Shown: one piece after another, positions 15,450-23,484 of the stretch | How positions within the stretch are numbered: the stretch's first letter is position 1 | Layout: the number at the start of each line of letters is the position of its first letter | NCBI GenBank assembly: GCA_017999135.1 | Contig: JAGOBT010000005.1 | Coordinates: forward strand, 1 to 23,484 | DNA length: 23,484 bases | Origin: Burkholderiaceae bacterium | GTDB lineage: Bacteria; Pseudomonadota; Gammaproteobacteria; Burkholderiales; Burkholderiaceae_C | Direction of reading: 5' to 3' | Notes under the pieces: model-generated | Database searches by the model: none | The model's input: only the letters and a program-made list of their open reading frames with translations | What the model was told of the DNA's origin: nothing | Position numbers and translations under genes: made by a program

Positions 15450-15878
15450 TCACTTCCTCAGTGCGTCGCGGATCTCGCGCAGCAGCAGCACGTCTTCAGG
15501 CGTGGGGGCCGGCGGGGCGGGCGGCGCCGGCGGCTCGGCGCGCTTCATGCGGTTCATCTGCTTGACCATCATGAAGATCACGAACGCCAGGATGACGAAG
15601 TTGATCGCGATCGTCAGGAAGCTGCCGTAGGCGAACACGTTGCCCGCCTTCTGGGCCTCGGCCAGGGCGGCACCGGCAGGCACGTTGCCTGACAGCACGA
15701 TGTACTTGTTGGAGAAATCGATCTGCCCGCCGGTGACCAGGTTCACCAGCGGCATGATCATGTCCTTGACCATCGAATCGACGATCTTGCCGAACGCGCC
15801 GCCAATGATCACGCCGACGGCCAGGTCCATCACGTTGCCCTTCAGGGCAAATTCCTTGAACTCGCTGGCAAAACTCAT
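15450..15878 (-). CDS. mscL: Large-conductance mechanosensitive channel MscL
   Basis: MscL is a homopentameric inner-membrane channel that opens under extreme membrane tension and releases solutes on hypo-osmotic shock. The 142-residue protein has the family opening [26 protein letters not shown], with TM1 at about 15-45 (gate-lining residues in [13 protein letters not shown]), a periplasmic loop at about 50-80, TM2 at about 84-105 and a cytoplasmic bundle after a Pro/Ala-rich linker (115-126). AAGGAG lies 7 nt before the ATG on the minus strand, deciding the start; the open frame continues to 16508 but that part runs across its own promoter and into petA. Confidence 0.97.
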   Translation of the reverse strand: MSFASEFKEFALKGNVMDLAVGVIIGGAFGKIVDSMVKDMIMPLVNLVTGGQIDFSNKYIVLSGNVPAGAALAEAQKAGNVFAYGSFLTIAINFVILAFVIFMMVKQMNRMKRAEPPAPPAPPAPTPEDVLLLREIRDALRK

Positions 15879-15913
15879 GGGTACTCCTTGTGTGTGAAAC
15901 AACTGCTGAAAAT

Positions 15914-15929
15914 GGCTGTGCGAACAGCC
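15914..15929 (-). promoter_or_regulatory. Stem-loop at the predicted 5' end of mscL mRNA
   Basis: On the minus strand GGCTGT-TCGC-ACAGCC forms a perfect 6-bp stem with a 4-nt loop. With the promoter at 15937-15964 the start would be near 15930, so this hairpin would begin at the first nucleotides of the mRNA. Such 5'-terminal stems can protect mRNA from RNase E entry. Confidence 0.45.
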
Positions 15930-15936
15930 CCGGAGC

Positions 15937-15964
15937 AGTATCGATGTCCAGGCATTGAAGTCAA
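15937..15964 (-). promoter_or_regulatory. Sigma-70 promoter of mscL
   Basis: On the minus strand TTGACT (15959-15964) and GATACT (15937-15942) are separated by 16 bp, the best -35/-10 pair in the window. The leader to the mscL ATG would be about 52 nt. Confidence 0.65.
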
Positions 15965-16003
15965 TCGCACCCCACCCCAAAGTGGCGGCCACGGCGCGTC
16001 CGC

Positions 16004-16009
16004 TAGAAT
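16004..16009 (+). promoter_or_regulatory. -10 element for petABC
   Basis: TAGAAT lies 107 nt before the petA ATG, predicting an untranslated leader of about 100 nt. No clear -35 is seen. AAGAGGA at 16104-16110 is the petA ribosome-binding site. The promoter is divergent from that of mscL about 30 bp away. Confidence 0.55.
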
Positions 16010-16115
16010 GCCGGGTTGACCCTGAGACCATTGCGGCCCACCTCAGCGCCAGCGACCTTGAACGTCCCGACAAGCGACCTGCGGCAACCAACGGGCCACC
16101 GACAAGAGGATCCAC

Positions 16116-16724
16116 ATGAGCGACATCCCCACTGACAGCGTCGACCAGAGTCGCCGCACCTGGGTGGCGATCACGGCCGGTGCCGGTGCCGTTGGCGCTG
16201 CCGCGGTGGCCGTGCCCTTCGTCAGCACCTTCGCCCCGTCCGAGCGTGCCAAGGCGGCCGGCGCCGCCGTCGAGGCCGACATCAGTGCCCTGCAGCCCGG
16301 CGAGAAGATGACGGTCGAATGGCGCGGCAAGCCGGTGTGGATCGTGCGCCGAACGGCGGAACAGGTCGCCGCCCTGAAGAAGCTCGACCCGCAGCTGGCC
16401 GACCCCGACAGCAAGCGCAACCCGGGCGAACTGACACCCGAGTACGCCCGCAACACGGCCCGCTCGATCAAGCCCGAAGTGCTGGTGGCCGTGGGCATCT
16501 GCTCGCACCTGGGCTGCTCACCGTCGGACAAGTTCGCCGTCGGTGCCCAGCCCTCCCTGCCCGACGACTGGCAGGGCGGCTTCCTGTGCCCCTGTCACGG
16601 TTCCACCTTCGACATGGCGGGCCGGGTCTTCAAGAACAAGCCCGCACCCGACAACCTCGAGGTGCCGCCCCACATGTACCTGTCCGACACGCGCCTGCTG
16701 ATCGGCGAGGACAAGAAGGCCTGA
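16116..16724 (+). CDS. petA: Ubiquinol-cytochrome c reductase Rieske iron-sulfur subunit
   Basis: The Rieske subunit carries the 2Fe-2S cluster that accepts the first electron from ubiquinol in the cytochrome bc1 complex. The 202-residue protein has cluster ligands C129 and H131 (CSHLGC) and C158 and H161 (CPCHGS), with C134 and C160 placed for the structural disulfide. The N-terminus carries a twin-arginine motif, SRRTW (12-16), before a hydrophobic helix (about 17-38), so it is probably inserted by the Tat system and anchored by an uncleaved signal. AAGAGGA precedes the ATG by 5 nt. First gene of petABC; petB follows after 32 nt. Confidence 0.97.
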   Translation: MSDIPTDSVDQSRRTWVAITAGAGAVGAAAVAVPFVSTFAPSERAKAAGAAVEADISALQPGEKMTVEWRGKPVWIVRRTAEQVAALKKLDPQLADPDSKRNPGELTPEYARNTARSIKPEVLVAVGICSHLGCSPSDKFAVGAQPSLPDDWQGGFLCPCHGSTFDMAGRVFKNKPAPDNLEVPPHMYLSDTRLLIGEDKKA

Positions 16725-16756
16725 GCGCACAACACCAGCATTGAGGTCACGACGAC

Positions 16757-18151
16757 ATGGCAGATTTCAAGACAGCTCCGGCCGACGCACCCGTGGGTGT
16801 GAAGCTGATGACCTGGGTGGACAACCGCTTCCCGGCGACCAAGCTGTACAAGGAGCATCTCTCCGAGTACTACGCCCCGAAGAACTTCAACATGTGGTAC
16901 TTCTTCGGGTCGCTGGCGCTGCTGGTGCTGGTGATCCAGATCGTCACCGGGATCTTCCTGGTGATGCACTACAAGCCCGACGCCGCACTCGCATTCGCGT
17001 CGGTCGAGTACATCATGCGCGACGTGCCGTGGGGCTGGCTGATCCGCTACATGCACTCCACGGGGGCCTCGATGTTCTTCGTGGTGGTGTACCTGCACAT
17101 GTGGCGCGGCATGATGTACGGCAGCTACCGCAAGCCGCGTGAACTGGTCTGGGTGTTCGGCTGCGCGATCTTCCTGGCACTGATGGCCGAGGCCTTCATG
17201 GGCTACCTGCTGCCCTGGGGCCAGATGTCGTACTGGGGTGCCCAGGTGATCGTGAACCTGTTCGCCGCCGTGCCCTTCATCGGCCCCGACCTGGCGCTGC
17301 TGATCCGCGGTGACTTCGTGGTGGGCGACGCCACGCTGAACCGGTTCTTCAGCTTCCACGTCATCGCGGTGCCGCTGGTGCTGCTGGGCCTGGTGGTGGC
17401 GCACATCATCGCGCTGCACGAAGTGGGCTCCAACAACCCCGACGGCGTCGAGATCAAGGCCAAGAAGGACGCCAGCGGCAAGCCGCTGGACGGCATTCCG
17501 TTCCACCCTTACTACACCGTGCACGACATCTTCGGCGTGGGCATGTTCCTGATGGTGTTCTGCGCCATCATCTTCTTCGGCCCCGAGATGGGCGGCTACT
17601 TCCTGGAGTTCAACAACTTCATCCCGGCCGATCCGCTGAAGACGCCGGCGCACATCGCCCCGGTCTGGTACTTCACGCCCTACTACTCGATGCTGCGCGC
17701 CACCACCGATCCGATGGTCAACGTGCTGTGCGGCATCATTGGCATTGCCGGCGTGGTGGCTCTGCTGGCAGTCAAGGGCAAGGCCCGCATCGCCATCGCC
17801 GTGGGCGCCATCATCGCCATCGCCCTGCTCAAGACCTTCGACGCCAAGTTCTGGGGCGTGGTCGTGATGGGCGGCGCGGTGGTGATCCTGTTCTTCCTGC
17901 CCTGGCTCGACAACGCGCCGGCCAAGTCCATCCGCTACCGGCCCACGTGGCACAAGGTGCTGTACGGCATCTTCGTGGTGTTCTTCGTGGTGCTGGGCTA
18001 CCTGGGGATCCAGCCGCCGTCGGACGCCGGCACGCTGGTGTCGCAGGTCGGCACGCTGTTCTACTTCGGTTTCTTCCTGCTGATGCCTTGGTGGAGCACC
18101 ATCGGCACCTTCAAGCCGGTGCCGGACCGCGTGGTCTTCGCGGCGCATTGA
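16757..18151 (+). CDS. petB: Cytochrome b subunit of the bc1 complex
   Basis: Cytochrome b holds the two b haems and both quinone sites of the bc1 complex. The 464-residue membrane protein has haem ligands H100/H114 in helix B and H201/H216 in helix D; 14 residues lie between the helix-D pair, against 13 in alphaproteobacterial and mitochondrial forms. The Qo-site motif is PVWY (302-305) where the classical form is PEWY. Helices extend through about residue 445, including a hydrophobic pair at about 321-383. The Shine-Dalgarno is GAGG at 16743-16746. It is a full-length single cytochrome b, not split into b6 and subunit IV. Confidence 0.97.
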   Translation: MADFKTAPADAPVGVKLMTWVDNRFPATKLYKEHLSEYYAPKNFNMWYFFGSLALLVLVIQIVTGIFLVMHYKPDAALAFASVEYIMRDVPWGWLIRYMHSTGASMFFVVVYLHMWRGMMYGSYRKPRELVWVFGCAIFLALMAEAFMGYLLPWGQMSYWGAQVIVNLFAAVPFIGPDLALLIRGDFVVGDATLNRFFSFHVIAVPLVLLGLVVAHIIALHEVGSNNPDGVEIKAKKDASGKPLDGIPFHPYYTVHDIFGVGMFLMVFCAIIFFGPEMGGYFLEFNNFIPADPLKTPAHIAPVWYFTPYYSMLRATTDPMVNVLCGIIGIAGVVALLAVKGKARIAIAVGAIIAIALLKTFDAKFWGVVVMGGAVVILFFLPWLDNAPAKSIRYRPTWHKVLYGIFVVFFVVLGYLGIQPPSDAGTLVSQVGTLFYFGFFLLMPWWSTIGTFKPVPDRVVFAAH

Positions 18152-18168
18152 GGCTGGAGCTCGACACC

Positions 18169-18942
18169 ATGAAAAGAATCATTGCAAGTCTGCTGGCCAC
18201 GCTGGCCTTCTGTTCCGCCGCTCTGGCTGCTGGCGGTGGTGGCCCCGCCTGGGACAAGTTCCCCAAGGAGCGGGTCACCAACATGGCTGCGCTGCAGAAC
18301 GGCGCCAAGCTGTTCGTCAACCATTGCCTGAACTGCCACTCCGCAGCCTTCATGCGCTACAACCGCCTGAAGGACATCGGCCTGAGCGATGACCAGATCA
18401 AGCAGAACCTGCTGTTCGCCGGCGACAAGGTGGGCGAACTGATGACGGTCTCGCTCAGTGCCAAGGACGCCAAGGAATGGTTCGGCGCCCAGCCGCCCGA
18501 CCTGACGGTGATTGCCCGCTCGCGCTCGGCGGTCGGCATGGGCAGCGGTGCCGACTACCTGTACTCGTACATGCGCGGCTTCTACCGCGATGAGACACGG
18601 CCCACCGGTTGGAACAACCTGTACTTCCCTGCGGTGGGCATGCCCCATGTGCTGTGGGAACTGCAAGGTGAGCAGCGGGCGAAGTTCGTCGACGAGAAAG
18701 ACCCGCACGACCCGACCAAGGTGGTGCATGTCTTCAAGGGGTTCGAGCAGACCAAGCCGGGCAGCCTGAACAAGGCCGACTACGACCTGGCCGTTGCCGA
18801 TCTGGTGGCCTACCTGCAATGGATGGGTGAGCCGGCACAGAACCAGCGCGTGCGCATGGGGGTGTGGGTGCTGCTGTTCCTGGCAGTGTTCACCCTGATC
18901 GCGTGGCGTCTGAACGCCGCCTTCTGGAAAGACATCAAGTAA
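18169..18942 (+). CDS. petC: Cytochrome c1 subunit of the bc1 complex
   Basis: Cytochrome c1 passes electrons from the Rieske protein to soluble cytochrome c. The 257-residue protein has a Sec signal peptide (1-21, ending SAALAA), the haem c motif CLNCH (C53, C56, H57), a likely axial methionine M158 in VGMPHVLWELQG, and a C-terminal anchor helix (about 231-248) ending in basic residues. ATG 18169 is chosen because GGAG lies about 11 nt upstream and a signal peptide starts there; the frame is open further back inside petB. A strong terminator follows its stop, closing petABC. Confidence 0.97.
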   Translation: MKRIIASLLATLAFCSAALAAGGGGPAWDKFPKERVTNMAALQNGAKLFVNHCLNCHSAAFMRYNRLKDIGLSDDQIKQNLLFAGDKVGELMTVSLSAKDAKEWFGAQPPDLTVIARSRSAVGMGSGADYLYSYMRGFYRDETRPTGWNNLYFPAVGMPHVLWELQGEQRAKFVDEKDPHDPTKVVHVFKGFEQTKPGSLNKADYDLAVADLVAYLQWMGEPAQNQRVRMGVWVLLFLAVFTLIAWRLNAAFWKDIK

Positions 18943-18980
18943 TTGTTGTTCTGCGGGCCCGGCTGCCAAGCCCGGGCCTG

Positions 18981-19025
18981 GCGCGCAGCGGCTGGCCTTC
19001 GGGCGCCCTGCGCGCATTGTTTTTT
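18981..19025 (+). terminator. Intrinsic terminator after petC
   Basis: GCGCGCAG (18981-18988) pairs perfectly with CTGCGCGC (19008-19015); the interior adds further G-C pairs closed by a TTCG loop at 18998-19001. Six Ts follow at 19020-19025. This is the only classical stem-plus-U-tract terminator found in the window. It separates petABC from sspAB. A smaller GC hairpin lies just before it near 18955-18978. Confidence 0.85.
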
Positions 19026-19055
19026 GAGCCACTGCTTCACTGGGAACCCGCTGCC

Positions 19056-19670
19056 ATGATGGTGCTTTACTCCGGAACCACCTGCCCCTACTCGCACCGC
19101 TGCCGCTTCGTGCTGTTCGAGAAGGGCATGGACTTCGAGATCCGCGACGTCGACCTGTTCGCCAAGCCCGAAGACATCGCGCTGATGAACCCGTACAACG
19201 AGGTGCCCATCCTGGTGGAGCGTGACCTCATCCTGTACGAGAGCCACATCATCAATGAGTACATCGACGAGCGCTTCCCGCATCCGCAGCTGATGCCGGG
19301 CGACCCGGTGGCCCGTGCCCGCGTGCGCCTGTTCCTCTTCAACTTCGAAAAGGAACTGTTCGCGCACGTCAACATGCTCGAGGGCCGTGGTGGCGTGAAG
19401 GCCAACGACAAGCAGCTGGAGAAGGCCCGCAGCCAGATCCGCGAGCGGCTGACCCAACTGGCGCCGATCTTCCTGAAGAACAAGTACATGCTGGGCGACG
19501 ACTTCAGCATGCTCGACGTGGCCATCGCGCCCCTGTTGTGGCGCCTGGACTACTACGGCATCGACCTGTCGAAGAACGCCGCACCGCTGCTGAAGTACGC
19601 CGAGCGCATCTTCTCGCGCCCGGCCTACATCGAGGCCCTGACGCCGTCCGAGAAAGTGATGCGCAAGTAA
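19056..19670 (+). CDS. sspA: Stringent starvation protein A (GST-fold RNA polymerase-associated)
   Basis: SspA has a glutathione-S-transferase fold without normal transferase activity; in E. coli it binds RNA polymerase and affects stationary-phase and acid-stress gene expression. The 204-residue protein has a thioredoxin-like N-domain with CPYSHR (10-15), the NEVPILV cis-proline loop (about 49-55) and a helical C-domain (about 85-200). Two adjacent ATGs (19056 and 19059) could serve as start. The frame is open back to 18864 but that overlaps petC. petABC-sspAB is a conserved order in beta- and gammaproteobacteria. Confidence 0.93.
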   Translation: MMVLYSGTTCPYSHRCRFVLFEKGMDFEIRDVDLFAKPEDIALMNPYNEVPILVERDLILYESHIINEYIDERFPHPQLMPGDPVARARVRLFLFNFEKELFAHVNMLEGRGGVKANDKQLEKARSQIRERLTQLAPIFLKNKYMLGDDFSMLDVAIAPLLWRLDYYGIDLSKNAAPLLKYAERIFSRPAYIEALTPSEKVMRK

Positions 19671-19681
19671 GAGGCTGCCGC

Positions 19682-20215
19682 ATGACGAAACCGCCCGCCC
19701 CGGACGAGCAGGGCAGCTCCACCCGCCCGTACCTCATCCGCGCCCTGCATGACTGGTGCACCGACAACGGCTTCACGCCCTACCTGGCGGTGCATGTGTC
19801 GGGCGCCGTGCAAGTGCCGATGGAGTACGTGAAGAACAACGAGATCGTGCTCAACGTCGGCTTCGAGGCCACCAGCGGCTTGCAGCTGGGCAACGAATGC
19901 ATCGAGTTCAAGGCGCGGTTCGGCGGTGTCTCGCGCGAAATCGTGGTGCCGGTCGATCACGTGGTGGCCATCTATGCCCGCGAAAACGGCCAGGGCATGG
20001 CCTTTCCGGTGCCCAGCGGTCCGGCAGCCGCTGGCACTGCGCCCGTGGCTGCCGAGCCGGCCAGGTCAGGCCTGCGCCTGGCGCGGTCGGCTGACGACGC
20101 GGATGACGCGGACACTGCTGCTGCAGTGCCCCCCGAGGTGGCGCCTGTCGATGAGCCCGCCCCCGAGCCGCCTGCACCGGGCGGTGGCCGCCCGGCGCTC
20201 AAGCGTGTGAAGTGA
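19682..20215 (+). CDS. sspB: ClpXP protease specificity-enhancing factor SspB
   Basis: SspB delivers ssrA-tagged proteins from stalled ribosomes to ClpXP. The 177-residue protein has a substrate-binding domain at about 14-105 (RPYLIRALHDWCTDNGFTPYL opening, VPMEYVKNNEIVLN), then a flexible Ala/Pro/Asp/Glu linker (about 110-165), and ends with RPALKRVK (170-177), a clear match to the ClpX-tethering tail of E. coli SspB. AAGAGG overlapping the sspA stop serves as the ribosome-binding site, so it is co-transcribed with sspA. Confidence 0.95.
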   Translation: MTKPPAPDEQGSSTRPYLIRALHDWCTDNGFTPYLAVHVSGAVQVPMEYVKNNEIVLNVGFEATSGLQLGNECIEFKARFGGVSREIVVPVDHVVAIYARENGQGMAFPVPSGPAAAGTAPVAAEPARSGLRLARSADDADDADTAAAVPPEVAPVDEPAPEPPAPGGGRPALKRVK

Positions 20216-20250
20216 CCGGCGGGCTGATCGCCTGCAGCGGGCTGTCGCCC

Positions 20251-20256
20251 TAGAAT
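20251..20256 (+). promoter_or_regulatory. -10 element of tRNA-Thr
   Basis: TAGAAT lies 12 nt before the mature tRNA, predicting a start near 20263 and a precursor leader of about 6 nt. Just upstream, GCGGGCTGATCGCC (20219-20232) recurs as GCGGGCTGTCGCC (20237-20249) with one base missing, covering the -35 and spacer region. Confidence 0.6.
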
Positions 20257-20268
20257 TCCAATTGCCGT

Positions 20269-20344
20269 GCCGGCTTAGCTCAGTTGGTAGAGCAACCGCC
20301 TTGTAAGCGGTAGGTCATCCGTTCGATTCGGATAGCCGGCACCA
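20269..20344 (+). tRNA. tRNA-Thr (anticodon UGU), CCA encoded
   Basis: The cloverleaf is complete. The acceptor stem GCCGGCT (20269-20275) pairs with AGCCGGC (20334-20340), followed by A and encoded CCA. The D-arm has AGCTCAGTTGGTAGAGC, the anticodon stem ACCGC/GCGGT (20295-20299 / 20307-20311) encloses loop CTTGTAA with anticodon TGT at 20302-20304, and the T-arm contains GTTCGATTC. It reads ACA threonine codons. It closely resembles E. coli tRNA-Thr(UGU). It converges with dciA 22 nt downstream. Confidence 0.97.
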
Positions 20345-20366
20345 TGTGTTGCGCCCGCCTGGCCGG

Positions 20367-20702
20367 TCAAGGTTGGGTCAGCAGCTTCACCCGCAGTGGC
20401 GGGCCGTCCCACCCGCAGGTGCGCAGATGGGCCTCCAGTGCCGGCAGCATCTGGCGCAGCTTGGCCGCCACGGCATTGCTGGAGGCCAGCAGGCTCCAAC
20501 CCGTGTCATCGATCGGACCGGCGCGCACCGACGTGCGCATGGCCGGCGGCAGCAGCGGCGTGATCGCCACCAGACGGTCTTGCGACTCACGCATGCGTCG
20601 CGACAGCAGGGCCAGCGGGGCGCTGTCTGCCAGCGCCTGGCCGATGGGCAGCGTGCTGCTGGGCAGCGCCGGGGTGCGTGGGCGGGTTGGATTGGCAGCC
20701 AT
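20367..20702 (-). CDS. dciA: DciA (DUF721) replicative helicase loader
   Basis: DciA is the ancestral loader of the replicative helicase DnaB in bacteria lacking DnaC/DnaI. This 111-residue protein carries the DUF721 core: a helical N-part (PIGQALADSAPLALLSRRM) and the beta-sheet part with W-LLASSNAVAAKLRQMLPALEAHL (about 69-93). It is small but usual for betaproteobacterial members. It is transcribed away from secA; the DUF721-secA neighbourhood is common in proteobacteria. A TATTCT box lies 6 nt before its ATG, suggesting a leaderless mRNA. Confidence 0.85.
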   Translation of the reverse strand: MAANPTRPRTPALPSSTLPIGQALADSAPLALLSRRMRESQDRLVAITPLLPPAMRTSVRAGPIDDTGWSLLASSNAVAAKLRQMLPALEAHLRTCGWDGPPLRVKLLTQP

Positions 20703-20708
20703 CGGCCG

Positions 20709-20729
20709 AGAATACCCCGATGGTAGACT
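20709..20729. promoter_or_regulatory. Divergent -10 elements for dciA (-) and secA (+)
   Basis: On the minus strand TATTCT (20709-20714) ends 6 nt before the dciA ATG. On the plus strand TAGACT (20724-20729) would start a secA transcript near 20736. The two boxes are 9 bp apart, so the polymerases would compete for the same DNA. Neither -35 is clear. Confidence 0.45.
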
Positions 20730-20947
20730 CGCGGGTTACGTCGGGTGGTCGCCAGCGCAAGCGTGACAGTGACCTCCGCCCGCCTTGCAGGCCGCCAAAC
20801 CGGCCTCAACTGGGCAGGCACCTGTACCGATCCAGCCGGCTTGCCGGCGCCCCAGACACACAAGCCGGGGTCCTGTTGTCTGTGGTTCCGCGGCCTCTCA
20901 GGCGACGGGCCACCCGGGACACCCGGCGCACAGCCACCTGACGCCGC
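20730..20947 (+). other. secA 5' leader with short open frames and hairpins
   Basis: About 210 nt of leader separate the predicted start from the secA ATG, and no Shine-Dalgarno precedes that ATG. One open frame, in phase with secA, ends at TGA 20939-20941, 6 nt before the secA start. Another starts at GTG 20745 and runs 55 nt into secA in a different phase. AGGCCG/CGGCCT (around a CCAAAC loop) and CAGACA (20853-20858) with TGTCTG (20877-20882) can pair. I see no SecM-like arrest motif. A regulatory leader is possible; nothing proves it. Confidence 0.4.

Positions 20948-23484
<2,537 letters not shown>

Noticed and set aside
12912..15692. 926-codon open frame on + opposite the DUF1631 gene
   Set aside because: It is Arg/Gly/His-rich with no domain motif, a GC-rich shadow of the recognisable DUF1631 and mscL genes.
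15879..16508. Upstream extension of the mscL frame to 352 residues
   Set aside because: It crosses the mscL promoter, the petA promoter and petA itself; MscL proteins start at the MSFASEF-type sequence with AAGGAG before it.
16595..18148. 517-codon open frame on - opposite petA/petB
   Set aside because: The His/Gln/Glu-rich translation is the antisense image of a conserved membrane protein.
20345..20366. Terminator after tRNA-Thr
   Set aside because: The 22 bp to the dciA stop contain no stem plus T-run.

Overview
The window is chromosomal DNA of a high-GC betaproteobacterium. The gene order hisI-hisE-small membrane protein-HIT-tatABC-trypsin-like protease-Nif3, and petABC followed by sspAB, tRNA and secA, is typical of Burkholderiales, and the recurrent TAGAAT-type -10 boxes fit that group (Rubrivivax/Leptothrix/Ideonella-like relatives are my guess from memory of gene order, not from a search). 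I see no transposase, phage gene, CRISPR array or toxin system; nearly all genes are housekeeping, and most of the unexplained signal lies in the intergenic DNA.

Region 1 (1-4708, all +): the tail of an unidentified gene, then argB (arginine synthesis), a HAD pyrimidine 5'-nucleotidase, slmA (nucleoid occlusion), the PdeM metallophosphoesterase, a DUF815 AAA+ ATPase and a MutT-like NUDIX hydrolase. slmA/pdeM and the ATPase/NUDIX pair have overlapping ends. Region 2 (4709-6472): a 315-bp gap almost filled by concentric inverted repeats, then a carotenoid oxygenase with all four iron histidines. Region 3 (6481-9707, +): hisI, hisE, a small membrane protein, a HIT hydrolase and tatABC, with hisF absent where I would expect it and a perfect palindrome between tatA and tatB.

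Region 4 (9725-15878): a membrane-anchored single-PDZ serine protease (-) converges on tatC; Nif3-family protein and a PdxA-family dehydrogenase (+) overlap by ATGA; the PdxA-family gene converges head-on with a DUF1631 gene (-), with back-to-back stop codons inside a 20-bp perfect palindrome; mscL (-) lies upstream of DUF1631. Region 5 (16004-23484): petABC (cytochrome bc1 complex), a strong intrinsic terminator, sspA-sspB (stringent starvation proteins, ClpXP adaptor), tRNA-Thr(UGU), dciA (-, helicase loader) and the first 845 codons of secA, preceded by a leader of about 210 nt.

Functional links: the Rieske protein PetA carries a twin-arginine signal, so it is a probable client of the TatABC system encoded nearby; PetC carries a Sec signal peptide and would use SecA. 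No clearly novel multi-gene system is visible. The best candidates for follow-up are the nested inverted-repeat element at 4714-4944, the palindromes placed at tatA/tatB and at both convergent junctions, three genes with promoters set for leaderless transcripts, and the secA leader.
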